A DNA stretch of 53,428 nt from Polymorphobacter multimanifer (GTDB lineage Bacteria > Pseudomonadota > Alphaproteobacteria > Sphingomonadales > Sphingomonadaceae), in the NCBI RefSeq assembly GCF_014205635.1, contig NZ_JACIIV010000024.1, forward strand, positions 1-53,428, in the 5' to 3' direction. The position numbers and the translations under genes were made by a program. Numbering within the stretch: the stretch's first letter is position 1; each line of letters opens with the position of its first letter. Shown in pieces: positions 45,355 through 53,428 of the stretch. The notes beneath the pieces were generated by a model, which did no database searches, was not told the origin of the DNA, and saw nothing but the letters and a program-made list of their open reading frames with translations.

Positions 45355-47079
45355 ATGCCGCTTGAGCAGACCCGGAATGCGATCAAGGCCGGCGATCTGC
45401 TGGGGGCATATGATGCTGCCGTGGCCGGCATCGCGTCCGGACACGAGAGCCGCGAACTTCACTATCTGCTTGTCCTGACATTGGCCCGCATGGGCGATAC
45501 CGAGCGTGCCTATGCGCTGTTCCTGCAGCACGATCTTGCGTCCGAGGCGAGCGAGGACATTCTGTCGTTGCTTGCCCGCATCCTCAAGGATCGCGCGATT
45601 GCAGACAGCGGATCGACACGCAACGCCCTGCTGATGGCGGCGAGCCAGGCATATCTCGATGCGAATGCCAGGTTTGGCGGCTATTACAGCCTGATAAATG
45701 CCGCGAGCCTGTCCTGCCTGGCGGGAGATATCGACCGCGGGACCGAACTTGCCCGGCGTGTGCTCGCCGACCCGGAGGTGGCAGATCCCTCCTCCTATTT
45801 CGCTGCAGCGAGCGCTTCGGAGGCCTGGCTGCTGCTCGGCGATGCCGAACAGGCAGTTGCCGCGGCAGAGCGCGCCTGTGCCCTGCCCGATGCCGCACTC
45901 GGGCCAAGGGGCTCCACCGTGCGGCAACTGCTTTTGCTCGGCCGCCAGGCCGATGTCTCCACCGAGCTTGCCGAGCGCCTGTGCGTGTTGCTGCGGCCGC
46001 CGCCGATCCTGTTCTATTCGGGCCATCTGTTTGTCGAGGATGCTGCCGTCGAAGCGGCCATCGCGACACGGATCGACGCCGAGCTGGCGTCATCCGGGAC
46101 GGCAATTGCCTATGGAGCGCTGGCGTGCGGAGCGGATATCCTGTTTGCCGAAGCCGTGTTGCGACGTGGCGCCCATCTGCATGTCGTCCTGCCCTTCACC
46201 ACCGCCGACTTCATCGCAGAATCGGTGCTGCCGGGGGGCGAAGGCTGGCTGCCCCGGTTCGAGGCCGCGCTTGCCGCCGCCAGGACCATCACCTTCGCCA
46301 GCGAGGCTGCCTATATCGGGGACCCGGAGCAATATCATCACGGCAACAATCTCGCGATGGGGATGGCGGTCCTTCGCGCGTCGCATCTTCATACCAGTGC
46401 CGAACTGGTAACGGTGTGGGACGGCGCGCCGGCGCGGGGGGTCGGTGGCACCGGTGCCTATATCGCGCACTGGCGCGAGCTTGGTCACACCGCGAAAGTG
46501 ATCGAACCCGGTGCCATTGCCAGGCCGCCCATCGGCGCGAGCCGCCGCATCGCAGCAACGACGCAAGCGACGCGATGCCAGCGCGCCATTCTCTTCACCG
46601 ACTATGCCGGCTTCTCCCGCATCGCCGAACATGACCTGCCGCCTTTCTGGGCCGATGTCATGGGCGCCGTGGCCAATGTGCTCGCAGGGGCCGGTTCCGC
46701 GGTCGAATTCCGCAACAGCTGGGGGGACGCCGTCTTTGCGGTCATCGACGACCTGAAGGTGGCGGCACGCGTCGCGATCGACATCGTGGCTGCGATCGAG
46801 GCGCCGGCAGACGCGGGCGGGATGCGCGTGGCACTGCACTATGGGCCGGTTTACCGGATGATCGATCCGATCACCGGCCTTGCCGGCTATATCGGCACCG
46901 AAGTCACCCGCGCAGCACGGATCGAGCCGGTGACGCCGATCGGCCAAGTCTATGTCACCCAACCCTTTGCCGCGATGCTGGCGCTCGAGAAGGAATCCGC
47001 GTTCCGCCTCGAATATGCCGGGCAGGTGACGCTGGCGAAACGCTATGGCACAATGCCGCTGTATCGCCTGTCGCCTTGA
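45355..47079 (+). CDS. TPR / Rossmann-like (SLOG-type) / class III nucleotide cyclase protein
   Basis: 574 residues from ATG 45355 (GGGAG upstream; a GTG at 45328 is in frame). Residues 1-210 are helical repeats of TPR/TRAFs-binding character (LHYLLVLTLARMGDTERAYAL). About 215-385 is a Rossmann-like domain with AYGALACGADILFAEAVLRR and HLHVVLPF, resembling SLOG/LOG nucleotide-binding folds. About 408-574 is a class III cyclase homology domain: metal Asp416 in LFTDYAGFS, Asp458 in NSWGDAVFAV, and Arg522 in TRAARIEP. The usual Asn before the AAR motif is Thr, so activity may be altered. No membrane segment; cytosolic. The TIR-TPR gene follows, same strand, after 142 bp. Confidence 0.85.
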   Translation: MPLEQTRNAIKAGDLLGAYDAAVAGIASGHESRELHYLLVLTLARMGDTERAYALFLQHDLASEASEDILSLLARILKDRAIADSGSTRNALLMAASQAYLDANARFGGYYSLINAASLSCLAGDIDRGTELARRVLADPEVADPSSYFAAASASEAWLLLGDAEQAVAAAERACALPDAALGPRGSTVRQLLLLGRQADVSTELAERLCVLLRPPPILFYSGHLFVEDAAVEAAIATRIDAELASSGTAIAYGALACGADILFAEAVLRRGAHLHVVLPFTTADFIAESVLPGGEGWLPRFEAALAAARTITFASEAAYIGDPEQYHHGNNLAMGMAVLRASHLHTSAELVTVWDGAPARGVGGTGAYIAHWRELGHTAKVIEPGAIARPPIGASRRIAATTQATRCQRAILFTDYAGFSRIAEHDLPPFWADVMGAVANVLAGAGSAVEFRNSWGDAVFAVIDDLKVAARVAIDIVAAIEAPADAGGMRVALHYGPVYRMIDPITGLAGYIGTEVTRAARIEPVTPIGQVYVTQPFAAMLALEKESAFRLEYAGQVTLAKRYGTMPLYRLSP

Positions 47080-47221
47080 GGCCGAACAGAACCGCGGAGA
47101 CGGCACCGCCACCCTTGCTCGCTCCTTGTTCAGGGGCGGGGAGCGTTCAACCAGGAGTGGCTTTCTGCACAAGCTGACCAGACCCTGCGCTGCCACGGCC
47201 TGGTTGTAGCCCGACCGGCCG

Positions 47222-49210
47222 GTGCGCTACTCCGCCTTCATCAGCTACAACCACCGGGACCGCAAGGAAGCGTCGTGGCTTCTCAAGGCGCTCGAAAGCT
47301 ACCGGGTGCCGAAACGGCTGCATGGCCAGCCGAGCGCCGTCGGCATCCTGGGCAGCAGGTTGCCACCGGTCTTCCAGGATCGCGCCGAGCTCGCAGCCTC
47401 GTCCAATCTCGCTGAATCGGTCCGCGCTGCCCTGGTTGAATCGGCGTCGCTGATCATTGTGTGCTCGCCCAATGGCGCCAGATCGAAATGGGTGAACGAA
47501 GAGATCCGCGCCTTTGTCGCCATGGGGCGGCGCGACCGCATCCAGTGCCTGATCATCGGCGGCGAACCCAATGCCGCCACCCTGCCGGACAGCGACCCGG
47601 AGCTGGAATGCCTGCCGCCCGCGCTCTTCGAGAACGGCGGCACCGAACCGCTTGCGTCCGACATCCGGCCGGGAAAGGACGGGCGCGCTGCTGCGCGGCT
47701 GAAGCTGCTCGCCGGCATCATGGGGGTCGGCTATGACGAATTGCGTCAGCGCGAGGCAAGCCGCCGGCAGCGGCAGCTGGCGATTGTCGCAGGCGCTTCT
47801 GCAATCGGCTTCGTCGTGATGGCGGGGCTGGCCGTGAGCGCGGTCCTGGCCCGAAACGACGCCATCTTGCAGCGCGACATCGCCCGGCAGAAAACGATGA
47901 CCGCGGAGCGAACCGTCGAGTTCGTCCAGTCGCTGTTCGAAGTGTCCGACCCGTCCGAGGCCAAGGGCTCGCAGATCAGTGCGCTCGCGATCCTCGACAA
48001 GGGCGCAGCGCGCATTGCCGACTCGCTCGGCGACGAGCCGAGCGTCAAGGCCGAGCTGATGACGACGCTCAGCAACGTCTATCTCGGCCTTGGATCGTTG
48101 CGAAAAGGCGATGCGATCATCCGCAATTCCCTGCGGCTGCAGGTCGATGATCCGGGGGTGGCGGCGCGCCAGCTGCTGGCGCTGGGCAATTCCGAGACCC
48201 GGCAGGGCGAATATGCCGCCGCTGCGAAAACATTTTCCAGAGCGCTGCTTCTGGCCCGCGACAGCCAGCGGGGCAATCCTGCGCTCATTGCCCCCATTCT
48301 TGTCGGCCGGGGGGAAGCTCGCTCTGCAGCCGAAGACACCAAGGGTGCCGATGCCGACATCAGGCAAGCGCTCCAGGCTGACCTTGCGACCTTCGGCCCC
48401 CGCCATCCGGCCGTTGCCCGTGATCTCGAGGCGCTTGGCCTCAACGCGCTGGCGGAGGACCGGCTCGACGACGCCAGGTCGATGTTCGAAAGGGCGCTCG
48501 CAATTCGGATCCCGGTGCAGGGGCTTGCCCATCCCCGCGTTTCTGAAAACTACAACGAGCTTGGTTCGATTGCCTATCTGCAGCGCGACTCCCCGGCCGC
48601 AGAAGCGCTTTGGTCCCGAGCCCTGAAGTCCGACGAGCTGGTGCTTGGGCCGGACCACCCCGATGTTGCCATTTCCATCAACAATGTCGCGCGCGTGATG
48701 CTTGAAAGACGAGGCTTTGCAGAGGCCTGGAAGCTGCTGGTGCACGCGCGCGACATCAGCTTGCGGCAGCGCAGCGCCACGCATGACGATCTGGCGTTCA
48801 TCCTCGGCAACCTCGGCTTGGCGGAGCGCGGCCTCGGCCAGGCGGCGGCGGCAACAGCCACGCTGCAGGCAGCGCTGGTAGCGGCCGAGATCCACAAGCA
48901 TCGTAACCGCGCGCCCATTCTCGCCGATTTGGCCGATCTTGCCTGCGACCAGGGGGTGCCGGTCCGCGGCCTCGCCCTGCTCGACCGCGCGGCCCCGCTG
49001 ATGCTGGAGGACTATCCCGATGACCCCTGGCGGCAGGCCTGGGTGACCAACACGCGGGGGAAATGCCTGCTCGCCGCGGGACGGAGGCGTGAAGGAAAAG
49101 CCGCCATCGAGGCCAGCATGGCCGACATCCGCGCGCGTTGGCCGAAATCCACCCTGTTCGGCGCCCTGGCGGAAAAGCGTCTGCAAGGCACGATGACTTC
49201 GGCAGAGTGA
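47222..49210 (+). CDS. TIR-domain protein with transmembrane helix and TPR region
   Basis: 662 residues from GTG 47222. The N-terminal TIR domain (1-165) opens RYSAFISYNHRDRKEASWLL and contains SLIIVCSPNGARSKWVNEEI, where Glu94, four residues after Trp90, fits the NADase catalytic Glu of TIR enzymes. One membrane helix spans about 186-209. The remainder is a long TPR-type region (about 240-640; NYNELGSIAYLQRDSPAAEALW and PDVAISINNVARVMLERRGF are typical kinesin-light-chain-like repeats). Predicted topology: TIR inside, TPR in the periplasm. TIR-TPR membrane proteins are known in bacteria without firm function. Next to the cyclase it looks like an effector or receptor. Confidence 0.87.
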   Translation: MRYSAFISYNHRDRKEASWLLKALESYRVPKRLHGQPSAVGILGSRLPPVFQDRAELAASSNLAESVRAALVESASLIIVCSPNGARSKWVNEEIRAFVAMGRRDRIQCLIIGGEPNAATLPDSDPELECLPPALFENGGTEPLASDIRPGKDGRAAARLKLLAGIMGVGYDELRQREASRRQRQLAIVAGASAIGFVVMAGLAVSAVLARNDAILQRDIARQKTMTAERTVEFVQSLFEVSDPSEAKGSQISALAILDKGAARIADSLGDEPSVKAELMTTLSNVYLGLGSLRKGDAIIRNSLRLQVDDPGVAARQLLALGNSETRQGEYAAAAKTFSRALLLARDSQRGNPALIAPILVGRGEARSAAEDTKGADADIRQALQADLATFGPRHPAVARDLEALGLNALAEDRLDDARSMFERALAIRIPVQGLAHPRVSENYNELGSIAYLQRDSPAAEALWSRALKSDELVLGPDHPDVAISINNVARVMLERRGFAEAWKLLVHARDISLRQRSATHDDLAFILGNLGLAERGLGQAAAATATLQAALVAAEIHKHRNRAPILADLADLACDQGVPVRGLALLDRAAPLMLEDYPDDPWRQAWVTNTRGKCLLAAGRRREGKAAIEASMADIRARWPKSTLFGALAEKRLQGTMTSAE

Positions 49211-49308
49211 ATACGGCAGAGCGGGCCACTCGTATAGAAAGGATGAAAGAATTCTGTCCATTCGGACTATGGGCACATGGGCCCGCATCGTCGAGTAGAG
49301 GAAGCTTC

Positions 49309-50103
49309 ATGCATATGCGCCTGGTATCCGTCTGCCTGCTCGTCGCAATGACGGCTGCCACGCCTTCCGCCGCACGGCGCACGGCCATCGACCAGGATGC
49401 TGATGGCAACCCGATCAACTTTTCCCTCGGCGGTTATTGTGATCTCAACGGTGATGACTGCGGCAGTGGCATGGCGTTGGGATACACCGCCAGGATCGGA
49501 TCGGCCGATGCAATCAACAATGTCATCACCCATGGCAATGGCTTGTTGACCTTCGGAAGAGCCGTCGATTTCTTTTCCGGCCCGGAAGGCAGCGACCTCG
49601 GCTTTCAGGGAATGATCTATTCGGGCACCGTGCCGCGGTTGACAGACTATGGCGTCAATCTCGTCAGTGGCGGGCAGAACATCGATCTCGACTTCGACGG
49701 CGTCTTCTACCAGAGCTCGAAGGTCTCGTTGGGACAGCGCGGTGTCATCCAGGTTGAGTGGTTCACCTGTTTTGCACCGACTTCGCGCACCACATGTCCT
49801 GGGTCCAATCAGCAGTTCCTTACGCTTACGCCTGGCCGACTGGGATTTACCGGCGTGTTCACCGGCAATGGTCGTGAAGACGCGCCGGGTTTCGTGATCG
49901 ACGGTGTGTATAACTCCGTGGCGCTCAACCAGCCGTTCCTGCTTCCGGCGGAGATAACCGGTCTGGACTTCCAGTCCTACATCCCCGAGCCCTCGTCATG
50001 GTCGTTGATGATCATCGGCTTTGGACTTGTCGGCTGGGCGACACGGCGGCGCCGGCAGCATGTCGGTGAGTCGATGCCGCTTGCACCTGCGCCAGCTGGC
50101 TGA
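49309..50103 (+). CDS. PEPxxWA-CTERM exported protein
   Basis: 264 residues from ATG 49309 with AGAGGAAG immediately upstream. Signal peptide LVSVCLLVAMTAATPSAAR. The mature part is beta-rich with paired Cys (GGYCDLNGDDCGSGM; WFTCFAPTSRTTCPGS), likely disulfides. C-terminal sorting signal: PEPSSWSLMI, hydrophobic IGFGLVGWA, then RRRRQ. Exosortase substrate by family rule, anchored or released at the surface. The rest is not recognised. Terminator at 50166-50195 follows. Confidence 0.88.
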   Translation: MHMRLVSVCLLVAMTAATPSAARRTAIDQDADGNPINFSLGGYCDLNGDDCGSGMALGYTARIGSADAINNVITHGNGLLTFGRAVDFFSGPEGSDLGFQGMIYSGTVPRLTDYGVNLVSGGQNIDLDFDGVFYQSSKVSLGQRGVIQVEWFTCFAPTSRTTCPGSNQQFLTLTPGRLGFTGVFTGNGREDAPGFVIDGVYNSVALNQPFLLPAEITGLDFQSYIPEPSSWSLMIIGFGLVGWATRRRRQHVGESMPLAPAPAG

Positions 50104-50165
50104 ACGCCGACAGGGCAGCGTCAGCACGAGCGGGCGACCTGATCAGGCCATTCGGCGATACTGTC

Positions 50166-50195
50166 AGGCCGGGGATCCCGCGCTCCCCGGCCTTT
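50166..50195 (+). terminator. Rho-independent terminator after the PEP-CTERM gene
   Basis: AGGCCGGGG and CCCCGGCCT form a 9-base-pair GC stem with a 10-base loop, followed by TT. The T tract is short, but position between convergent genes (stop 50103, receptor stop 50216) supports termination. Confidence 0.7.
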
Positions 50196-50215
50196 CAGTC
50201 ATCGACAGTCTTGCG

Positions 50216-53092
50216 TCAGAGCCGCAATGCGACCCGAAGATAGCCGAACTGGCCCGGGATATCATAGGTAGTCGGGTCGAAGTTCGGGCCTGTGCAGCTG
50301 AAGCAAGGCGGCGGGCCCGAGTTGAAGACGTTGTTGACGCCCACCGTGAAGGTCATCCGGTCATCGAGAAAGGATGGTGTGTAGCCCAGCTGCACGTCCC
50401 CATAGAGGATGCGATTCAGCCGCCGGGCATTGGCGCTTTCCGTGACTCCGCTGATGTAGCGGCCGGTGAACGAAGCCGTGAACCCGGCAATCGCCCAGTC
50501 GAGGATCGCATTGGCCTTGTAGCGCGGATAGGACTGGACCGGGCTGCCGCGGGTTGTTCCGGTCCGATCGATGACGGTGAAGCCGCCGGTGGAAGGAACC
50601 GACTCCTCGTAGCGAAGCAACCAGGTGTTGTTCCAGGTCAGCCCGAACGAGCCGACCGAGGTTTCCGGCGAGCGATAGGTGAAGTTGACGTCGATCGCCT
50701 TGACGCGGATCCCGCCGATATTCTGCAGGATACCGTTGACGACCCCGACAAAGCCTGCGGGAGTGCGCTGGATGTTGCCGCAGCTCAGCGGATCGCCGGT
50801 CTGTGCGCAACGTGCCAGCGTGAGATCGGCAGGCACGGACGCAATGGCCCCGTCCAGCTTCACATCGGAGTAGCTGCCCTCGAGCACGAGCGTGCGGGCA
50901 AAGCCGCTGTTGCGCGCCCAGGCCGGGCTGTAGGCGCCACCGAAAGCGATTGTGCGCGAGGTTTCCGGCTGCAGGTTGATATTGCCGCCGGTCACCACCG
51001 ATGCACCCGCGGCGTCCACCGCATAGCTTCCGTTGGCCGGCACGCCATTGGCGATGCAGTTGGCCCGCACCGTTGCAGAGGCCGGGACGTTGCCGGGCAA
51101 GGTGCCGTTGATGTCGTTGCATGGATCGAACGCGCCACCATCGAAGCGCGACGGCGCCCCGAACAACTCGCCGATGCTGGGCGCACGAAGTGCCGTTGCA
51201 TAGGACCCGCGAACCAGCAGGTCGCTGAACGGCTTCCACAGCACATTGCCCGTGTAGGTCGTGTTGTCCCCGAAGGTGGAGTATTTCGAGTAGCGGATGG
51301 CACCATCGACCTCGAGCGAGTTGATCAACGGAATATCGGACAGCAGCGGCACGCGAAGCTCGCCGTAGACTTCGTCCACCTTGAAGGCGCCGCTCGACCC
51401 GCGCGCCGGAATGTCGGCCGAGAAGCCGGCCTCGACGATCGGATCGGGGGTGAAGCTGCCCGATTGGTTGCGGTGCTCATAACCGACCGCGAAGCCGACC
51501 GGTCCGGCCGGCATGTCGAACAATGTGCCGTTGAGGTTTGCGGTATAGTCGTTCAGCTTCTGCTGGCTGCGCGATTGCTCGGTGAAGCCGACAAAACCGA
51601 GCATGGCCGGGGTGATCGACCCGACACCGCCGAAGATGTTGAAGGGCACGCACGCCCCGGTGCACTGCGAGATCGGGCCGAGCGCCTGGCGCAGCAGGGA
51701 AGTGTTGATGTTGCCGGTGAACACCTGACGGGCATAGTTGTAGCCCAGCACCGCGTTGACATCCCAGTACCAGGTCCGCGCGCCGACATCGAAGGCACCG
51801 TCGAGGGTGCCGGTCACCGACATGGTGTCGACCTTCTGCGAGAAGCTCCGTGGCCCCGCCTCCACCACGCGCCGGGCGATGAAGCCGTAGTTTGCGGGCG
51901 GCTCGCCGGGGCCACCGGCGGAGAGAGTGACGCCGAAGGGGTTGAACGGGTTGGTCGCATCGATCGAGAAGGTGTCGGTGACCGTGCCGGAGCCTGCATC
52001 GGGCCCTAGGAACAGCGGCAGGAACGCTGCCTGGTTCTGCGAGTTGCGGCGGTTGTACAACGCCTTGACGCGGAAATTCACCCGGTCCGACAGCGCCTGC
52101 TTGATGCTCACGAACCCGCCATAGCGTTCGGACGGGGTGATGAAGAAGTTGAAGGGTGCGAAGTTGAAGCGATCACCGGTGGTGAAGGGCTTGAAATCGC
52201 TGTTCGGTCCGGTCGGGTTGGTCGCGTCGAAGCGCGGCCGCCCGGCCACTGGCGCTTTCAGCGTGAGCACCTGTGACGGGCTGAGGAAGAACTGCCCGAG
52301 CGGGGTCGCGCCCGAACAGCCGCCCTGCAGGCAGCTTGTGGCACCGGGGTTTGGAAACTGCGACAGCGGACGGTCTGCCGTCGAGACCAGATCGGCCTTC
52401 ACATAGCTGACGCCGACCACCACGCTCGTCGCTTCGCCCTTGATGCCATAGCTGATGTTATAATCCTGCGTAGCGCCATCGCCCTGGCGGAACTGGCCAT
52501 ATTGTGCCGATGCCTGCAGCCCCGCCTGCTCGGACTTGGTGATGATGTTGACCACGCCGGCAATCGCGTCCGACCCGTAGAGCGCCGATGCCGCCGATTG
52601 CAGCACTTCGATCCGGTCCACCATGCCGGCGGGCAGCGAGTTGAGATCGACCGATGCGGGGATGCCGCTCGCCGATGAGCCGTTGACGAAGCGCATGCCG
52701 TCGACGAGCACCAGCGTGCGTCGCGAGCCGAGATAGCGCAGCTCGACTTCGGCCGAACCGGCACCGACACCGCCGCCATCGGGCGGATTGCCGAGGTTGC
52801 CCGAGTTGTTGAAGCGGCTGTTGAGACCACCCGAGGCCGCCGGGATACGCTGCAGGATGTCGGCGACCGAGGATAGCCCGGTTTGCGCGAGCGACGCTGA
52901 ATCGAGTACCTGCACCGGCGCGCTCTGCGAGAGCGGATCGCGGCGGATGCGCGACCCGGTAACGACAATGTCTTCTAGAGCCCCGGTCTCTTCCGCGGTA
53001 GCTGCCGGTGGTGTTGCCACCTGCGCCTGGGCGGCAACGCCGAGCAGCGCCGCAATGGCAGCACCTGTCAACTGGACTGTTCTTACTCGCAT
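50216..53092 (-). CDS. TonB-dependent outer-membrane receptor (intact)
   Basis: 958 residues. ATG 53092 has AGGGGG upstream; signal peptide [18 protein letters not shown] TonB-box-like [13 protein letters not shown] is followed by the plug ([14 protein letters not shown], then [40 protein letters not shown]). The barrel of about 700 residues ends with [10 protein letters not shown], so the terminal strand is present. Extracellular loops contain Cys pairs ([20 protein letters not shown]). There is no STN signalling extension and no adjacent sigma/FecR. The long barrel and Cys loops are typical of sphingomonad receptors for plant oligosaccharides or oligopeptides; the substrate cannot be assigned. 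Confidence 0.93.
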   Translation of the reverse strand: MRVRTVQLTGAAIAALLGVAAQAQVATPPAATAEETGALEDIVVTGSRIRRDPLSQSAPVQVLDSASLAQTGLSSVADILQRIPAASGGLNSRFNNSGNLGNPPDGGGVGAGSAEVELRYLGSRRTLVLVDGMRFVNGSSASGIPASVDLNSLPAGMVDRIEVLQSAASALYGSDAIAGVVNIITKSEQAGLQASAQYGQFRQGDGATQDYNISYGIKGEATSVVVGVSYVKADLVSTADRPLSQFPNPGATSCLQGGCSGATPLGQFFLSPSQVLTLKAPVAGRPRFDATNPTGPNSDFKPFTTGDRFNFAPFNFFITPSERYGGFVSIKQALSDRVNFRVKALYNRRNSQNQAAFLPLFLGPDAGSGTVTDTFSIDATNPFNPFGVTLSAGGPGEPPANYGFIARRVVEAGPRSFSQKVDTMSVTGTLDGAFDVGARTWYWDVNAVLGYNYARQVFTGNINTSLLRQALGPISQCTGACVPFNIFGGVGSITPAMLGFVGFTEQSRSQQKLNDYTANLNGTLFDMPAGPVGFAVGYEHRNQSGSFTPDPIVEAGFSADIPARGSSGAFKVDEVYGELRVPLLSDIPLINSLEVDGAIRYSKYSTFGDNTTYTGNVLWKPFSDLLVRGSYATALRAPSIGELFGAPSRFDGGAFDPCNDINGTLPGNVPASATVRANCIANGVPANGSYAVDAAGASVVTGGNINLQPETSRTIAFGGAYSPAWARNSGFARTLVLEGSYSDVKLDGAIASVPADLTLARCAQTGDPLSCGNIQRTPAGFVGVVNGILQNIGGIRVKAIDVNFTYRSPETSVGSFGLTWNNTWLLRYEESVPSTGGFTVIDRTGTTRGSPVQSYPRYKANAILDWAIAGFTASFTGRYISGVTESANARRLNRILYGDVQLGYTPSFLDDRMTFTVGVNNVFNSGPPPCFSCTGPNFDPTTYDIPGQFGYLRVALRL

Positions 53093-53334
53093 GCTTGCCC
53101 CCTGCAAAACGTCAGGTCATCAGCATCCGCTGCACTGCAGCGGAATACAATCCCATGACGCCGGCAGGTATGACAAGAAAAGTTGGTGTTGCCCGGAAAG
53201 CACATTCGCGCACGACAGGGGCAGCTGAAATAGTTTGTTAATCGTCCATCAAAAGTTCGCTGGAATATTACTTGCAGTGATATACAGTTGATCCACACCC
53301 AAGCGGGCCACTTCCGTCAAACATCATACGAATC

Positions 53335-53351
53335 GTAATTACCCACCCCCT
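53335..53351 (+). repeat. Terminal inverted repeat of IS66-type element (right copy)
   Basis: GTAATTACCCACCCCCT is identical to the minus strand at 95-79. It begins with the GTAA of IS66-family ends; the element extends to the right, out of the window. Preceded by tacgaatc, which would be the target-site octet of this copy. Confidence 0.85.
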
Positions 53352-53359
53352 GCGTTGAG

Positions 53360-53428
53360 CTATCCGGCGGAGACAGCGCCGAGGATGGTGTTGTAGGGAT
53401 TGGCCCCGGACAGTCGCGCAGTATCGAC
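53360..53428 (-). CDS. IS66-type transposase C-terminal fragment cut by the window edge
   Basis: 22 codons ending in TAG at 53362-53360. The residues (DTARLSGANPYNTILGAVSA) fit the C-terminal IS66 TnpC pattern of T-A-[KR]-L-x-G-x-[DN]-P-x-x-x-L. The usual W-rich extreme C-terminus is absent, so this could be a shorter subgroup or a truncated copy. Called mainly because it abuts an IS66-type terminal repeat. Confidence 0.55.
   Translation of the reverse strand, partial: VDTARLSGANPYNTILGAVSAG

Larger units (their letters stand above)
53335..53428 (-). mobile_element. IS66-family insertion sequence, transposase-3' end only
   Basis: The terminal repeat at 53335-53351 is followed within 8 bases by the stop codon of a minus-strand frame that resembles a TnpC C-terminus. 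Orientation is the same as for the left copy (transposase on the minus strand). It lies 242 bp upstream of the receptor start, so it may also influence receptor transcription. The rest of the element is outside the window. Confidence 0.75.

Noticed and set aside
45355-49210. Assignment of the cyclase/TIR pair to Pycsar or CBASS
   Set aside because: The cyclase is class III but has extra domains, the TIR protein lacks a cyclic-nucleotide sensor, and no CD-NTase, Cap2 or Cap3 gene is present. It is reported only as a candidate module.

Overview
The window is GC-rich chromosomal DNA that most resembles a member of the Sphingomonadales (Alphaproteobacteria). Evidence for this: two large TonB-dependent receptors, a FecI/FecR-type sigma/anti-sigma pair, two proteins with PEPxxW-type C-terminal sorting tails, and the compact mdh, sucC-sucD, sucA-sucB-lpd run typical of sphingomonads. 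Genus cannot be decided from the sequence alone. Both ends of the window lie inside IS66-family insertion sequences that share a 17-bp terminal repeat (79-95 and 53335-53351). The simplest reading is an assembly contig broken at a multicopy IS.

Layout. 1-95: left end of an IS66-type element that cuts off the 3' end of a TonB-dependent receptor (92-2377). 2597-5540: ECF sigma factor, FecR-type regulator and a KgtP-like dicarboxylate transporter, divergent from that receptor. 5633-7190: a histidine kinase with a plant-ethylene-receptor-type membrane sensor, plus its receiver protein. 7248-9666: thioredoxin-like protein, ung and a membrane protein. 9751-19146: TCA-cycle block (mdh; sucCD; sucA, sucB, lpd) with a small membrane protein and an orphan AbrB/VapB-type antitoxin inserted between mdh and sucC. 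19148-23684: TRIC-type channel, sppA, a DUF3011 secreted protein and a DUF815 ATPase. 23782-26706: yajC-secD-secF. 26882-30232: nitronate monooxygenase, tRNA-Met, YHS protein, alpha/beta hydrolase and a MESH1-like alarmone hydrolase. 30312-35486: WYL regulator, a decayed histidinol-dehydrogenase-like gene, an SDR, then a minus-strand run of SRAP, permease and exported methyltransferase. 35597-41589: paired DUF2382 stress proteins, a LuxR/hydrolase fusion, an unrecognised lipoprotein with a small partner, and a carboxylesterase.

42101-50103 is the least conventional part: a poly-glycine PEP-CTERM protein, an L,D-transpeptidase-like protein, a PQQ-type sugar dehydrogenase with one in-frame stop, a TPR/Rossmann/class III nucleotide cyclase, a TIR-transmembrane-TPR protein and a second PEP-CTERM protein. 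A second, intact TonB-dependent receptor (50216-53092) closes the window.

Functionally, the central half is housekeeping: oxidative TCA cycle from 2-oxoglutarate to succinate plus malate oxidation, and Sec secretion. The flanks hold uptake and sensing genes. The two most interesting units are the ethylene-receptor-like kinase (all canonical copper/ethylene-site residues at exact spacing) and the adjacent cyclase and TIR genes, which may form a nucleotide-signalling or conflict module. Three genes are visibly damaged: the left receptor (IS insertion), the sugar dehydrogenase (nonsense codon) and the histidinol-dehydrogenase-like remnant (5' loss plus frameshift).
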